Origin: Deltaproteobacteria bacterium
Lineage (GTDB): Bacteria; Desulfobacterota; Syntrophobacteria; Syntrophobacterales; Syntrophobacteraceae
Direction of reading: 5' to 3'
Assembly (NCBI GenBank): GCA_012517315.1
Contig: JAAYVE010000009.1
Span: 124,001-188,000 of the forward strand
Length of the DNA: 64,000 nt
Below the pieces are notes generated by a model. The model saw only the letters and a program-made list of their open reading frames with translations. It did no database searches and had not been told where the DNA came from. The position numbers and the translations under genes are program-made. Each line of letters starts with the position of its first letter. The stretch's first letter is position 1. Positions 47,808 through 58,045 of the stretch are shown piece by piece.

Positions 47808-48620
47808 TCAGAAAAGTAAACCATTTGTGCTCGGCGACGGCAGGGGAGAACGGGGTGAGCGACCACGGATTTCATCCATTGAGCCCCTGTTTCGAACCTC
47901 CCGCATGCATCGGTCCAAGAGTGCACATCCACAGGTGATCCCTTTCAGATAGTCCCTCAGTCGGGGTTGGTTCACCCCGTAAACAAGATGCATCCATCCC
48001 CCCACGAAAAGGGGGCGTTTCGGATCAAGAGTCTGCAAGCCGCTGAAGATCCTTTTGGCGAGATGCTGTTCACGCTCGAGAGTGAAACGGTCATGAGGCC
48101 AACGGGAGAACGGGAGGGATTCCCCGTTCGCGGCGGGACCATTATCAATGCAGGCAGCCGCCAAACGGTAGATGCGCGAGATGGGAGGAAGGTCTTGGTT
48201 TTTCAGGGTCACGAGGGTCTGTATGTTTTTCTGTGACAGCAGGTGCGGCCAATGCCGAATCCAGATTCGGCTCCACTTGGGATGGTCCACCAGCAAGACA
48301 GGAGTTCCTGTGAGATGGTGGTGCCGCCGAGCGGCCCTGTACTCAAACGGAAGAGTGATTTGTCTGCGTATGGCCGACACTTGGGGATGCTTCACAACAT
48401 AGCGAAGAGGCAGCGCACATCCCCTGGAAGTCTCGCGGATCGCCTTGTTCAGGGCCTCTTGGAGAGCGCGCCCGTTTTTCCTGCGAAACTCCATCCCGTA
48501 AGGACTGCATTCCAACAGGATGCAGTCTGGATCGAATGCTCGGAGAAAAACGCAAAGCCTCCTGAAGCCGTCGGGGTCTCGGTGGACCGTGCCGAGCAAG
48601 AAAACCGGGCAGGGAGACAT
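47808..48620 (-). CDS. TraB/PrgY-like protein, putative
   Basis: This 270-residue protein begins VFLLGTVHRDPDG, with an LLECSPYG segment and a later FVGGWMHLVYG. The GT-x-H and GG-x-M-H-L motifs recall the TraB/GumN/Tiki fold, which may be a metal-dependent hydrolase. It has no signal peptide, unlike GumN. GAGGGG lies upstream of the ATG. It is followed downstream by the SRP RNA gene on the same strand. The assignment is tentative. Confidence 0.6.
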   Translation of the reverse strand: MSPCPVFLLGTVHRDPDGFRRLCVFLRAFDPDCILLECSPYGMEFRRKNGRALQEALNKAIRETSRGCALPLRYVVKHPQVSAIRRQITLPFEYRAARRHHHLTGTPVLLVDHPKWSRIWIRHWPHLLSQKNIQTLVTLKNQDLPPISRIYRLAAACIDNGPAANGESLPFSRWPHDRFTLEREQHLAKRIFSGLQTLDPKRPLFVGGWMHLVYGVNQPRLRDYLKGITCGCALLDRCMREVRNRGSMDEIRGRSPRSPLPSPSTNGLLF

Positions 48621-48651
48621 GGAATCCCCTCGGTGTCGCTATGATGCGCGT

Positions 48652-49368
48652 TCACAAACCCGATGCCCTCTCACGTGGCCTTTGGCCGTTGCCGGCACCG
48701 TTTCCTGTGTCGTTGGAGAGGATGGCATGGAGCTGGTTGAAGTGGCTGATGTGCAAATGAGCCTTAAGTTGGGGGTTTTTGTAGGCAGCGAAAAAGACCC
48801 CCGTATTCACTGCGAAAGCTTCGTCGACGGCCGAGTCGCCCACGTAGAGAATCTGTTGGGGAGCCACCCGAAACTCTTCTTGGATCCGCTCCATGATGTC
48901 CGGGTGGGGTTTTGGGCGCTTCACGTCGGCAGCCGACACCACCAGGTCAAAGTAGATGTCCAGTTGAAAATGAGCGAGGACCTCGTGGGTGGAAACGGTG
49001 CGATTGGTGGCCATGGCGGTGTGGTAGCAGGACTTGGCCAGTTGCAGTACTTCGAGGATGCCGGGTTCCTTCTGCAGGTGCTTGTTGAAAGGCCAAATGT
49101 CCATGGTCCGCACGTATCTGCACGCCTTCTGGAAGGCCTCCCCGTCACCCAGGAGAAACCTCAGGGACTCCAGCACGGGATGCATGTGAATATAGGCTCT
49201 TTGCTCCGTTTGCACCGGCAGCGGATGCCCGATCTCACGCAGAATGTGGTCGTAGAATTGGACATTGGCTTCTCTGGAGTCGAAGATGACTCCATCACAA
49301 TCGAATGCGACCACAGCGAGGGTTTCCAGGAATTGATGTTGCAAGCTCGAATTGCCTCCTTCGGCCAT
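48652..49368 (-). CDS. HAD-family phosphatase (phosphoglycolate phosphatase-like)
   Basis: This 238-residue protein has HAD motif I AFDCDGVIFDS (nucleophile first Asp), motif II ATNRT, motif III Lys in KRPKPHPD and motif IV GDSAVDE. The helical cap between motifs I and II makes it a subfamily I enzyme like Gph or PgmB. The substrate is unknown. A TTG at 49344 with AAGGAGG upstream is a possible alternative start. It ends 31 bases before the TraB-like gene starts, so they may be cotranscribed. Confidence 0.9.
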   Translation of the reverse strand: MAEGGNSSLQHQFLETLAVVAFDCDGVIFDSREANVQFYDHILREIGHPLPVQTEQRAYIHMHPVLESLRFLLGDGEAFQKACRYVRTMDIWPFNKHLQKEPGILEVLQLAKSCYHTAMATNRTVSTHEVLAHFQLDIYFDLVVSAADVKRPKPHPDIMERIQEEFRVAPQQILYVGDSAVDEAFAVNTGVFFAAYKNPQLKAHLHISHFNQLHAILSNDTGNGAGNGQRPRERASGL

Positions 49369-49739
49369 CTTGGGTGTTCACGTCGGAAAAACCCCCTGGA
49401 AAGAAAACCCGGCCGCCATGGAGGATCTCGCCGCATGCGCCGTAAGCGGGATTCCCTTCAAGACGACGGGCCCTTTACAAGGCTCTACATATAGAATAGA
49501 GTGCCGAGAGTCAAGGTTTTGCAGGAGATCGCGCGGAAAGCCTCTCCATCCCTTGCCTTCACGACGGAAAAGGGCGGACCCAATCGTAAGGGTACCTGTT
49601 TCCGGTGCTGGCGGGTTGTCTGAGGAAAAGATGTTTATTGTCGCTGTGCGCCCGTTTCGACTGAACCGGCTCAGGTTTTCGTGGAGAGGGGAGTCCGGGA
49701 AAACCATGTTGCGAATCTTCCCCAGCTGAAAGCTTCCCA
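49369..49739. other. Divergent intergenic region between the HAD gene and nadB
   Basis: These 371 bases hold no gene. They should contain promoters for both sides; an AT-richer patch lies near 49480-49500, but no box pair is convincing. No riboswitch was recognised upstream of nadB. Confidence 0.4.
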
Positions 49740-51416
49740 ATGGAATATGTGTTCGACTACCTCGTGATTGGAAGCGGAATCGCCGGGCTCTCATTTGCCC
49801 TGGAAGGAGCCAGGAACGGCACCGTCGCCGTGGTGACCAAGAAAGACAAGCTGGAAACCAACACCAACTACGCCCAGGGAGGGATCGCTTCGGTCCTGGG
49901 ACCGGATGATTCCTTCCAGCTGCATGTTCAGGACACCCTGAACGCGGGGGATGGCCTCTGCCATGAGGATGTGGTGGACTTGGTCGTTCGATCAGGACCC
50001 GACCGCATCATGGAATTGATGAATCTCGGCGCTCCTTTCAACAGGGGGGTGGACCCTGAATCTCCTTTCGATCTCGGCCGGGAGGGCGGGCACAGTAGAA
50101 ACCGGATTGTTCACGCGCAGGATGCGACGGGCCGTGCGGTGGAGCGCGTGCTCATCGACGCCGCCGAATCCCATCCCAACATCCGGATCTTCGAGAATCA
50201 CCTTGTCTTGGATTTGATCATCGCACACCACTCCATCAAGGCCGGCTCCCTCGCCATCCGGCATCAGGATGACTGTTTCGGGGCTTTCGTGCTCGATATC
50301 GCAGGTCAGGGAATCCATCATTTCCTGGCGAGGGCGACCCTTCTTTGCACAGGAGGAGCCGGAAAGGTCTATCTATACACGAGCAATCCCGACGTGGCTA
50401 CCGGCGATGGTCTCGCCATCGCCTACCGCGCAGGGGCGCGCCTTGCCAACCTGGAATTCGTCCAGTTCCACCCCACTTGTCTTTACCATCCCCACGCGAA
50501 GAATTTCCTCATATCCGAAGCCGTGCGCGGGGAAGGTGGGCGCCTCGTGGACAAACGCGGTAGAGCGTTCATGGAAGCATACCATCCCCTTAAGGATCTC
50601 GCATTCCGGGATATTGTGGCCAGAGCGATCGACACGGAGATGAAAAAGTCGGGGGACGACTGCGTCTTTCTCGACATCTCCCACCGGGATGCCGGCTTTC
50701 TCAAAGAAAGGTTTCCCAACATTTATCAGAAATGTCTCTCCCTCGGCATTGACATCACCCGAGATCCTATTCCCGTCGTTCCCGCCGCGCATTACATGTG
50801 CGGGGGCATCGTCACGGATCTTCACGGTCAGACGAGCATCGAAGGCCTTTATGCGTTGGGTGAATGCGCCTGTACAGGTCTCCACGGCGCCAACCGGCTG
50901 GCGAGCAACTCCCTTCTCGAGGCCATGGTCTTTGCCCACCAGGCGGCGTATCACTGTGCGGCCCGACTGGAAGAACGCCGAAAGCGCCAGTTCCCCAACA
51001 TACCCAGTTGCTTTGGACCCCCCGCAGGCAGTGACGCCGCCACCAGCGAAATGATACTCATATCCCACAACTGGGATATCATGAGACGTCTCATGTGGAA
51101 TTACGTGGGGATTGTTCGGACGGACAAGCGCCTGAATCTGGCGCGGATGCATATCGCGCAGATTCGTCTGGAAATCAGGGAACACCTCCCACACATTCCC
51201 CTCAACAGCGACCTGGTGGAACTGCAGAACCTGGCACAAGTCGCCGAACTGATCATTTACTGTGCAATGCAGAGGAAAGAGAGCCGGGGTTTACACTACA
51301 ATCTGGACCACCCTCGCAAGGACGACGCCCATTGGCGCCGGGACACCGTCGTTTCACGAGAACGTGCAGAAGATGGGCTCTGTGCGATTCCCGCAAGGGA
51401 GATGGGGATGGATTAG
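49740..51416 (+). CDS. nadB: L-aspartate oxidase
   Basis: This 558-residue flavoenzyme oxidises L-aspartate to iminoaspartate, the first step of NAD synthesis. It has the FAD dinucleotide motif GSGIAGLS near the N-terminus, TNYAQGGIA, the active-site block HSRNRIVHAQDATGRAV, EFVQFHPT and the C-terminal three-helix domain. In anaerobes fumarate serves as oxidant. nadA and nadC are not in the window. The ribosome site is weak. Confidence 0.96.
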   Translation: MEYVFDYLVIGSGIAGLSFALEGARNGTVAVVTKKDKLETNTNYAQGGIASVLGPDDSFQLHVQDTLNAGDGLCHEDVVDLVVRSGPDRIMELMNLGAPFNRGVDPESPFDLGREGGHSRNRIVHAQDATGRAVERVLIDAAESHPNIRIFENHLVLDLIIAHHSIKAGSLAIRHQDDCFGAFVLDIAGQGIHHFLARATLLCTGGAGKVYLYTSNPDVATGDGLAIAYRAGARLANLEFVQFHPTCLYHPHAKNFLISEAVRGEGGRLVDKRGRAFMEAYHPLKDLAFRDIVARAIDTEMKKSGDDCVFLDISHRDAGFLKERFPNIYQKCLSLGIDITRDPIPVVPAAHYMCGGIVTDLHGQTSIEGLYALGECACTGLHGANRLASNSLLEAMVFAHQAAYHCAARLEERRKRQFPNIPSCFGPPAGSDAATSEMILISHNWDIMRRLMWNYVGIVRTDKRLNLARMHIAQIRLEIREHLPHIPLNSDLVELQNLAQVAELIIYCAMQRKESRGLHYNLDHPRKDDAHWRRDTVVSRERAEDGLCAIPAREMGMD

Positions 51417-51430
51417 GAAGGAGGAAGGCC

Positions 51431-51856
51431 CTACTGGGATGGTTGGGGATTCACCGGCTCTGCGTCCAGCACGTTGCTGGAGGGAGCTTCCAATAAAGGG
51501 CGGGGATTGTGTTCCAGTCGCATGGTGACCATTCCCCCCATGATGCTGATTTCAAGGTTCTTGTCCGACAAATCCACATCTTGGAAACTCTTTCGCAGTT
51601 CGTTGAACTTCTTGTTGGCCTTTCTGTAAATGAAGATACAACCCCAGGCCGCCAGGCCAAATGCCAGGGCAAAGGCCCAGAGAGGCGTTACCAGGACTTG
51701 GCCGAACACGACTATGGCCACGATGATGCCAAAAAGGAAGAAGACCTGGAGGGCAATGATGACATAGAGATAATACACTCCATCATTGATGGTCGCCTCT
51801 CCACGTGCTCCGTCGCTTCCATTCTGATTGCCCTTGAAAAGGCGCTTCAACCACAT
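51431..51856 (-). CDS. Small two-span membrane protein
   Basis: This 141-residue protein has two membrane helices (about 30-52 and 58-78), then a basic, amphipathic helix (KANKKFNELRKSFQ) and a beta-like tail. No family is recognised. It begins 33 bases after the 261-residue membrane protein on the same strand, so they are likely an operon. It converges on nadB, 14 bases apart. Confidence 0.65.
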   Translation of the reverse strand: MWLKRLFKGNQNGSDGARGEATINDGVYYLYVIIALQVFFLFGIIVAIVVFGQVLVTPLWAFALAFGLAAWGCIFIYRKANKKFNELRKSFQDVDLSDKNLEISIMGGMVTMRLEHNPRPLLEAPSSNVLDAEPVNPQPSQ

Positions 51857-51889
51857 GTGCCAATGCTCCTCAGGGTGTGCGCTCTGCTT

Positions 51890-52675
51890 TCAGTGTTCTT
51901 GTGCCTCACTCACGGGGTTGGGCAGGAGTTGAGGAGTCTCCCTCTGCAAAAGCAACTGTTGTTCAAGGCGATACTTCTCCAAGTGTAACTGGTTTTCCAG
52001 CATCTGCTTGGACAGTCTGTACCGAAGATAAATCACCCAGAGGATCAGAATCCCCAGAAAGACTGCGGTCCCGAGGAAAAACCACTGATAGTCCCTTACG
52101 GCGACCGCTGCGATCCTGGCGAAATCTCCCAGGAAGTTGGGAATCATCCACAGGGTGAGCACACCCAAAAGAATCACAAAACCCACATGGAACACGGAAA
52201 AGCCCTGAAAGGCAAAGGAGAGGGATTCAAGACGCCCCTTTTGCCTGGATGACGACCCATCGGCTTCGGGGGATGCTTCTCCCCCTTCCCCGTAAACCAA
52301 GCTCAAGTAGGCTTTCACCAGGAAAGCCATCAGCAGGATAAGCCCCACGGGAATGCCGATTGCCGCAGTCAACCATGCTCTGAAAGGAAATGGGTGTGTT
52401 TCGGTGCGCACCTGCAACTGATAGTTGCGCAAAGGCCCATTGTTCGATTCAAAAACATGCTTTTCATAGCTTGTCAGCGTGGTGCCGCTCGTTTCATAGA
52501 CCTTCTTTCCAGCGGCATCCAGGATGGTCACCCGTGACTTCTCTCCAGACTGGCTGGCGGCAGCCAGATAGACAAGCAATTCCAGGAAAAGAAACGCCAG
52601 CACGCTGACAAGGAGGATGACCTTATGGTAGCGCTTCCCTTCAAACAGATCCAAGAGGCGAAGTTTTTGCGGCAT
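51890..52675 (-). CDS. Four-span membrane protein, unknown
   Basis: This 261-residue protein has hydrophobic segments at about 19-40, 105-127, 163-185 and 195-217, a first periplasmic loop of about 60 residues and a C-terminal coiled coil (KQMLENQLHLEKYRLEQQLLL). I recognise no family. It is upstream of the 141-residue membrane protein. The function is unknown. Confidence 0.65.
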   Translation of the reverse strand: MPQKLRLLDLFEGKRYHKVILLVSVLAFLFLELLVYLAAASQSGEKSRVTILDAAGKKVYETSGTTLTSYEKHVFESNNGPLRNYQLQVRTETHPFPFRAWLTAAIGIPVGLILLMAFLVKAYLSLVYGEGGEASPEADGSSSRQKGRLESLSFAFQGFSVFHVGFVILLGVLTLWMIPNFLGDFARIAAVAVRDYQWFFLGTAVFLGILILWVIYLRYRLSKQMLENQLHLEKYRLEQQLLLQRETPQLLPNPVSEAQEH

Positions 52676-53287
52676 GGTTCATTTCTGCAAAAAGACTTTG
52701 AGCCATGGGGCGGCGGCGTTTGCTGGCCAGGGGCCGCCGTGTTGAACCTGGTGGATGGGCCGGGATCCGATACCTTGGGATGGCACACTCCGCGCAGGGC
52801 GACTCACATCTCACTCCCGCCGAAGGTTGTACAAAGAAAACCCCCCTGAACAACGCAGGTGGAATGGGTGGTTCCAGGCCCTCCTACAAACTCGGGAAAA
52901 TGTCCCTCGCTGCGGTAATGAGGGAGGCTAGCACCAGGCCACAGGGGTGTCAAACGAAAACGCTCCCCCACCTCTGCCCCCCTGTTTCCGAGAGACTTCC
53001 AAAACCAGATCGTTGAAAGCTGTGTTTCCGCAGTATGCGACGCACGTCCTCTCGCGAGGGAGTCATTTCGAAACGGCTGCCAAACTCCCCTGTAACCGAA
53101 GTTTCCATTCATCTTAACCCGACAGCCTGGGTTTTCAAAGGTCTGCCCCACAAAGAGCCGTTTCGGAGGGAACGCAAACGCCCTCGCAGCTCGGCCAGGA
53201 GCTTGGAGGGCGCAGCAGTGTCTTCTTCAGTGCCGTGCCTTCATCACCAATGAGGTAAGGGCCGTTCCACGTCCCCGCCGCACCTCT
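52676..53287. other. Intergenic stretch between unknown membrane genes and qrcD
   Basis: These 612 bases hold no supportable gene, though short ORFs occur on both strands. It should contain the promoter for the minus-strand membrane genes and a terminator for the qrc operon; I could not define either. No RNA or repeat was recognised. Confidence 0.4.
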
Positions 53288-54538
53288 CTAATGGACCGGA
53301 TTAAGCTCCTTTTCCTGGGGAAAAAGCGGCAGATAGCGGTAAGAGATGGAGATGACCAGCGCGCAGTATGCGATGAGAGCCATTCCCGGCAGCCATTCGT
53401 ACATGGTCGGAACGTAAATTTCCCATCGGTCGAAGGGCATGACTGGGGTGGCGATGGCCTGAACGGTCATGACATAACGATTGGTGGTGACACCGATGAT
53501 GTCGAGCACAAAGGCGGTGAACATGAGCCCGTTGCTGTTCCGTCCCTGAGGGGTCAGGAGGATGATGGCCGGGATCACTCCGCCCAGAACGATTTCCACG
53601 AAGAGCAGCCAGTAACCGTAGACCGGTCCCAGATAGAAGTCCGCCAGCTTGAAACCGAAACTCGGGGCCAAGACCAACGCCCAGTAAAGGGTGTCGATGA
53701 TTTTCAAGGTGACGTAAATGGCTAGGAGCGTTCCCACGATCTTGGCCAAAAGTTCATAGACGCTGCGGTCCACGAGTCGCTTCTTGCTCACCTTCTCGAT
53801 GATCCGGCACACACATGCGGTGAGGGCTGGGCCTGATGCAATGGCGGAGAGAATGAACAGGAAGAAAGTCCACGGCCAGATGAAGAAACCCGTCCGGTAG
53901 GCAAAAGGTCTGGCGAAAAGCACTCCCGCCACACCGCCCAGGGACCCTTGGTGAAAGAAACTCAGAAAAGTGCCCGTCAAGGCAAAAATGGCCATCACTT
54001 CGTGCAGGGTGTGGCCGAAAAGGCGAAGGGGCGGGACTTCCTTGAGCTTGCGGTTTTCCAGGATAATGGGGATGTACTCGATGATGAGCACGATGGCGTA
54101 GCAGGTGATGCAGAAAATCACTTCCGTGAGCATCGAGTGCACATTGGCATGCCAATAGGGAAACCAGCCGCGCAGCGGTTGCCCGATTTCCAGGAGCAGA
54201 ATCAGGATGGCCCCTGTGTAACAGACAAACCCGATGATGACCGCAAGGTTGATGATCTTGTTCAATTCCTTGAGAGCAGGGAAAAAGCGCGAAAGCCCAT
54301 AGTACAGAAACCCGGAGAAGAATGCGCCTGCTCCAACGGCAATGATGGCCAGATCGATGGTGATGTAAAAGCCGAAACCGAAATAATCGTTCAATCCGGT
54401 GACGTTCAAGGCCTTGAGCAAAACCACGGCTCCAGCCAAAACCCCTGCCCCGATCATGCCGAGCAGCACCACGATCCACAGGGCAAAAACGGGGAACGGG
54501 CAGCGCTTCAGTCCTTCAGGAATCAATGCATTGTCCAT
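53288..54538 (-). CDS. qrcD: Menaquinone reductase, integral membrane subunit QrcD (NrfD-like)
   Basis: This 416-residue protein has ten hydrophobic helices and is an NrfD/PsrC-type quinone-interacting subunit. It is the last gene of a four-gene operon in the order multihaem cytochrome, molybdopterin-family protein, iron-sulfur protein and NrfD, which matches QrcABCD of sulfate reducers. Qrc moves electrons from periplasmic hydrogenases and formate dehydrogenases, through cytochrome c3, to menaquinone. Confidence 0.92.
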   Translation of the reverse strand: MDNALIPEGLKRCPFPVFALWIVVLLGMIGAGVLAGAVVLLKALNVTGLNDYFGFGFYITIDLAIIAVGAGAFFSGFLYYGLSRFFPALKELNKIINLAVIIGFVCYTGAILILLLEIGQPLRGWFPYWHANVHSMLTEVIFCITCYAIVLIIEYIPIILENRKLKEVPPLRLFGHTLHEVMAIFALTGTFLSFFHQGSLGGVAGVLFARPFAYRTGFFIWPWTFFLFILSAIASGPALTACVCRIIEKVSKKRLVDRSVYELLAKIVGTLLAIYVTLKIIDTLYWALVLAPSFGFKLADFYLGPVYGYWLLFVEIVLGGVIPAIILLTPQGRNSNGLMFTAFVLDIIGVTTNRYVMTVQAIATPVMPFDRWEIYVPTMYEWLPGMALIAYCALVISISYRYLPLFPQEKELNPVH

Positions 54539-54630
54539 TCTCGACCCCTTGCATCCAAATCAATGAGGTGAAACCAAACCCATGGACCATCCATCTCAAG
54601 ACGTTTCCCGCGGGCAGGAGAGTCAGGTCC

Positions 54631-55383
54631 TCAGAGTCCTTTGTCTGCGAGCTTGTGCACCCACTGGGAACTGCTCAGGTAGTACACTTTCGGTTCCGTG
54701 TGCAGTTTGCTGAGAATTCGGAACGCCCGGGGATCCTTGGCCAACTTGGCCACTTCGCTCGCTGGGTCCCTCAGATTTCCAAAGGTGATCGCCTTCGTGG
54801 GACAGGCTTCCACACAGGCTGGGGAATAGACGACCTCATCCGGATCGTTCCCTTCGAGGTAGGCCTTGGATCGTGCATCCAGCAGACGATGATGGCAGAA
54901 GGTGCACTTCTCCACAACCCCGCGCATGCGCGTGCTCACCTTGGGACTGAGCATCTTTTCCATGGGCTTGGGCCAGTAAGGATCCCACCAGTTGAAGTCC
55001 CGGGCATGGTATGGACAGGCCACGATGCAATACCTGCAGCCGATGCAGCGTGGGTAAATGTGAGCGACGATTCCATTGGTCTCATCTCGTATTGTGGCAT
55101 TCACCGGGCACACAAAGGTGCAGGGGGAATGATGTGGCGCGTCGCAATGCATGCAGGGTCTGGGGAGATAGATGAACTGGTAATCGGGATAGTCCTTCCC
55201 GTTATGGAGCTGGTACACCTCCATCCAGGTGATGGAACGGGTCTTGAGGCTCTCGTCCGGGAGGAACGAGACATTGTTCTCTCCTTGGCAGGCAACGGTG
55301 CACGCCATGCAACCCGTACACCGATCGAGGTCGATCACCATACCGTAGCGTACTTTGCTTTCCGCATGGCCATTTCCACTCAC
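54631..55383 (-). CDS. qrcC: Menaquinone reductase, iron-sulfur subunit QrcC
   Basis: This 250-residue protein has four ferredoxin-type cysteine clusters: CTGCMACTVAC, CMHCDAPHHSPCTFVCP, CIGCRYCIVACP and a CTFC...CVEACP set. It has no signal peptide; in Qrc it is carried with the Tat substrate QrcB. It conducts electrons between the cytochrome and quinone sites. It ends 92 bases before qrcD starts. Confidence 0.92.
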   Translation of the reverse strand: MSGNGHAESKVRYGMVIDLDRCTGCMACTVACQGENNVSFLPDESLKTRSITWMEVYQLHNGKDYPDYQFIYLPRPCMHCDAPHHSPCTFVCPVNATIRDETNGIVAHIYPRCIGCRYCIVACPYHARDFNWWDPYWPKPMEKMLSPKVSTRMRGVVEKCTFCHHRLLDARSKAYLEGNDPDEVVYSPACVEACPTKAITFGNLRDPASEVAKLAKDPRAFRILSKLHTEPKVYYLSSSQWVHKLADKGL

Positions 55384-55477
55384 AGGTCAGTCCCCCTTGT
55401 TCAACTGGAAAAACATCAAAGGGAAGCACGCTTGCATCTCGCCCCCAGGCGAAAGACCGGGACGGCGATCCGCCGTG

Positions 55478-57958
55478 CTAGACTCGCCGAAGCTGGGCGC
55501 GGGTGGCCCATACTGTTCCCAGACCCGTTACCGGGTCCACCTGCACTTCGATGAGATTGTTGGCGTTGATTCCCTTTCCTTGGATGTATTCATCGTATGC
55601 CTGGTGGCCAAGGCCGTGGACGATATATACGATCCCCGGCCGGGCGGCTCCGGACAGATGCACGGCGACCGGCTCTTCGCCCTGGGTGGTCTTGAGAACC
55701 GCGCGATCTCCCTCCGCCAGGCCCAGACTGCCCGCCGTCTGGGGGTTGATCTCCACCAGGAGCTCCTTGCCCCTGAGTATGAAATCAAAAATCCCTTTGG
55801 TCATGAAAGGCGGATTGGGATGGTATCCGGAGGTGATGAACATGGTCCGGTAGCTCACCAGCCACAGAGGGAACTCCTTCTCGTCCCCCGAAGGGCGAAG
55901 GGGGGAGTAGTGAGGGAGGTATGCGACATCGTCGCCTGCCGTGACGCCCATCTTCTGGAGCCCCTGGCAAGCGAGTTCCAGTTTTCCCGATGCCGTTTCA
56001 CAGCGGCCGAGAGGGTCCTCGGGAGCATCGTACCAGGAGGCTCCTGCCATAAGCTTCTTCCAGAGATCGGCGGCATCCTTGAAATTGGCCTGAAGGGCGT
56101 CACCCGGCTGCAGCTTCCGGAGGGCGACTCCCGACCGGTCCGCCAGAGCCCCTTTGCCACTCGCCGCAAGACCCTTGACCCGTTCCTTGAGAAACTCCTC
56201 GTAGTTCTTCCAAGGGAGGGATGCAGCGACGGGGTCGCCCAGAGTCTTTCCTGTCTCCAGAAGGATGTCGCCGGTGTGCTTCGTGTCCAGTTGAGGCTTA
56301 AGAATGGGGGCTGACAAAGCAAAATACCCGTAGGGAGCCCCCGGAATGCCTTCCAGGTCGTCCAAGCGTTCCAACCTCATGTGATTGGGGAGGATGAGAT
56401 CCGCCTGCACGCTGGTTTCATCCATGTAGGAGGAATAGGAGACGACAAAGTCGATCTTCTCCAGCGCCTTCTGGTACAATCGATTCTCCGGCAGGCTGTG
56501 GGCGGGGTTGCATTCGTGGACCATCAGCAACGAAATGGGGTAGGCTGCTCCCTTGGCGACGCCGTCGAGGAAGGTGAGCAGTGCGCCTTCAGGGCTGGGG
56601 GACTTCTTTCCTGTGGCCTTTTCCACGAACGCGTTTTCCAGACCGCGTTTGGCCACTGCGTCCAGTTTGACTTCGGGCAACCCTCCCAGTGGCGCGGAAG
56701 GTTCGAGGGCCACGAGTCCGCCTGATCGGAAATTCCCCTTCAGGACATTCAGTGCGTTATAGCAGAGTTCGTGATAGAGATTGCTGGGGGTGCCGGCCTG
56801 ATTGTCGCCCCACACGGCCACAGCATTGTTGTGGGACGCAAAGGCCTTGGCCAGTTCCCGGATCTTGGCGGCTTCCACGCCGGTTCCCTTGGACACTTCT
56901 TCGGGAGTACAGGGAGCGGTGAGGACAAACGAGCGGAACCCCTGTCTCTTCTTACCCTGAGGGTCCGTCCAGTCTTCGAACCCGAAGACATTGGCCCTGA
57001 CGAACTCAGCGTCGAAGAGGTTCTCCTTCACCATCACATGGGCGATCCCCAATGCGAGGAGTGCCTCGGTTCCCGGATTGACGGCAATCCACTGATCCGC
57101 CTTGGAAGCCGTCATGGAACACCGCGATTCCACTTGGACGATTCTGGTTGCACCATTGCCCGATGGTGACCGCCAGTGGAGAAATGCGGCCTGCATGCGT
57201 CCAGGGGCCCCCCACCCCTCAACGAGCGGCGCGGAGAAACTCAAAATGTAGTCGGCGTTTTCCACGGAGAAAGCGAACGGAGATGCCTCGCCCAGAACGA
57301 GCTTTGCGGCGATTTTGCCGCTGTCCGATGGTGAAGGCATCCGGAACAGATTGGGTGACCCGAAGGCGGTGAAAAACTGCTGCCACAACCGGTCCATGCT
57401 GCTGCGGCGCTGGCCGGTGACGCAGGCGACAGTCTCGGGCTTTCCGTCCGTACGCGCCTTAGCGAGACGGGCGGTCACCTCCTTCATGGCATCCCCCCAG
57501 GAAATGGGCTGGAACCCTTTGGGATCTCCGCGCTTCCTGGATTGCTTCATGGGTTGTGCAACCCGGGAGGGTGCGTAGAGGAACTGAAGCCCGGACGCTC
57601 CCAGGGGACAGATGCCACCCGCATTCACCGGGTGGGAAGGATTGCCCTCCAGGAGGATGGCCCTGCGCTTTTCCACGAGGTGGGCCGTGAGGCCGCAGCC
57701 GCCCTCGCAAAATGTGCAAACAGTGGGGACCTTTGTGATCTCTCCTCTTTCGGGGGATGGTCGCCATGACCAGTTCTGGCTCCATATGGCCACGTCATCG
57801 GTCAGCTTCCAAGGTATTGGGGAAAGCAAGGTGCCACCCACGGCTCCAGCAGCGAACTGTAAAAAAGCTCTCCTCCCGAAACTCATTCCTCTAACCCTCT
57901 CATCCACTACTGACGTTTTTGATTGTCTGGTCCTCCGCTCCGGCTCCCCGCGGCTCAT
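55478..57958 (-). CDS. qrcB: Menaquinone reductase, molybdopterin-family subunit QrcB
   Basis: This protein of up to 826 residues belongs to the molybdopterin oxidoreductase superfamily. It has a Tat signal (GRRAFLQFAAG) and a 4Fe-4S site (VCTFCEGGC, with a later Cys in GICPLG). In characterised Qrc the homologue binds no molybdenum. The start is uncertain: 57958 has an ideal GGAAGGAAGG, while ATG at 57886 (MSFGRR) gives a shorter Tat leader. The gene order with qrcA, C and D is conserved in sulfate reducers. Confidence 0.92.
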   Translation of the reverse strand: MSRGEPERRTRQSKTSVVDERVRGMSFGRRAFLQFAAGAVGGTLLSPIPWKLTDDVAIWSQNWSWRPSPERGEITKVPTVCTFCEGGCGLTAHLVEKRRAILLEGNPSHPVNAGGICPLGASGLQFLYAPSRVAQPMKQSRKRGDPKGFQPISWGDAMKEVTARLAKARTDGKPETVACVTGQRRSSMDRLWQQFFTAFGSPNLFRMPSPSDSGKIAAKLVLGEASPFAFSVENADYILSFSAPLVEGWGAPGRMQAAFLHWRSPSGNGATRIVQVESRCSMTASKADQWIAVNPGTEALLALGIAHVMVKENLFDAEFVRANVFGFEDWTDPQGKKRQGFRSFVLTAPCTPEEVSKGTGVEAAKIRELAKAFASHNNAVAVWGDNQAGTPSNLYHELCYNALNVLKGNFRSGGLVALEPSAPLGGLPEVKLDAVAKRGLENAFVEKATGKKSPSPEGALLTFLDGVAKGAAYPISLLMVHECNPAHSLPENRLYQKALEKIDFVVSYSSYMDETSVQADLILPNHMRLERLDDLEGIPGAPYGYFALSAPILKPQLDTKHTGDILLETGKTLGDPVAASLPWKNYEEFLKERVKGLAASGKGALADRSGVALRKLQPGDALQANFKDAADLWKKLMAGASWYDAPEDPLGRCETASGKLELACQGLQKMGVTAGDDVAYLPHYSPLRPSGDEKEFPLWLVSYRTMFITSGYHPNPPFMTKGIFDFILRGKELLVEINPQTAGSLGLAEGDRAVLKTTQGEEPVAVHLSGAARPGIVYIVHGLGHQAYDEYIQGKGINANNLIEVQVDPVTGLGTVWATRAQLRRV

Positions 57959-58045
57959 GGAGCCTTCCTTCCGCCGAGGTGCAAAAAAAGACGGGCAACC
58001 ACGGCGAAACAAGGGCGGGCCTCCCTTGCAACGGCACGAAACCGC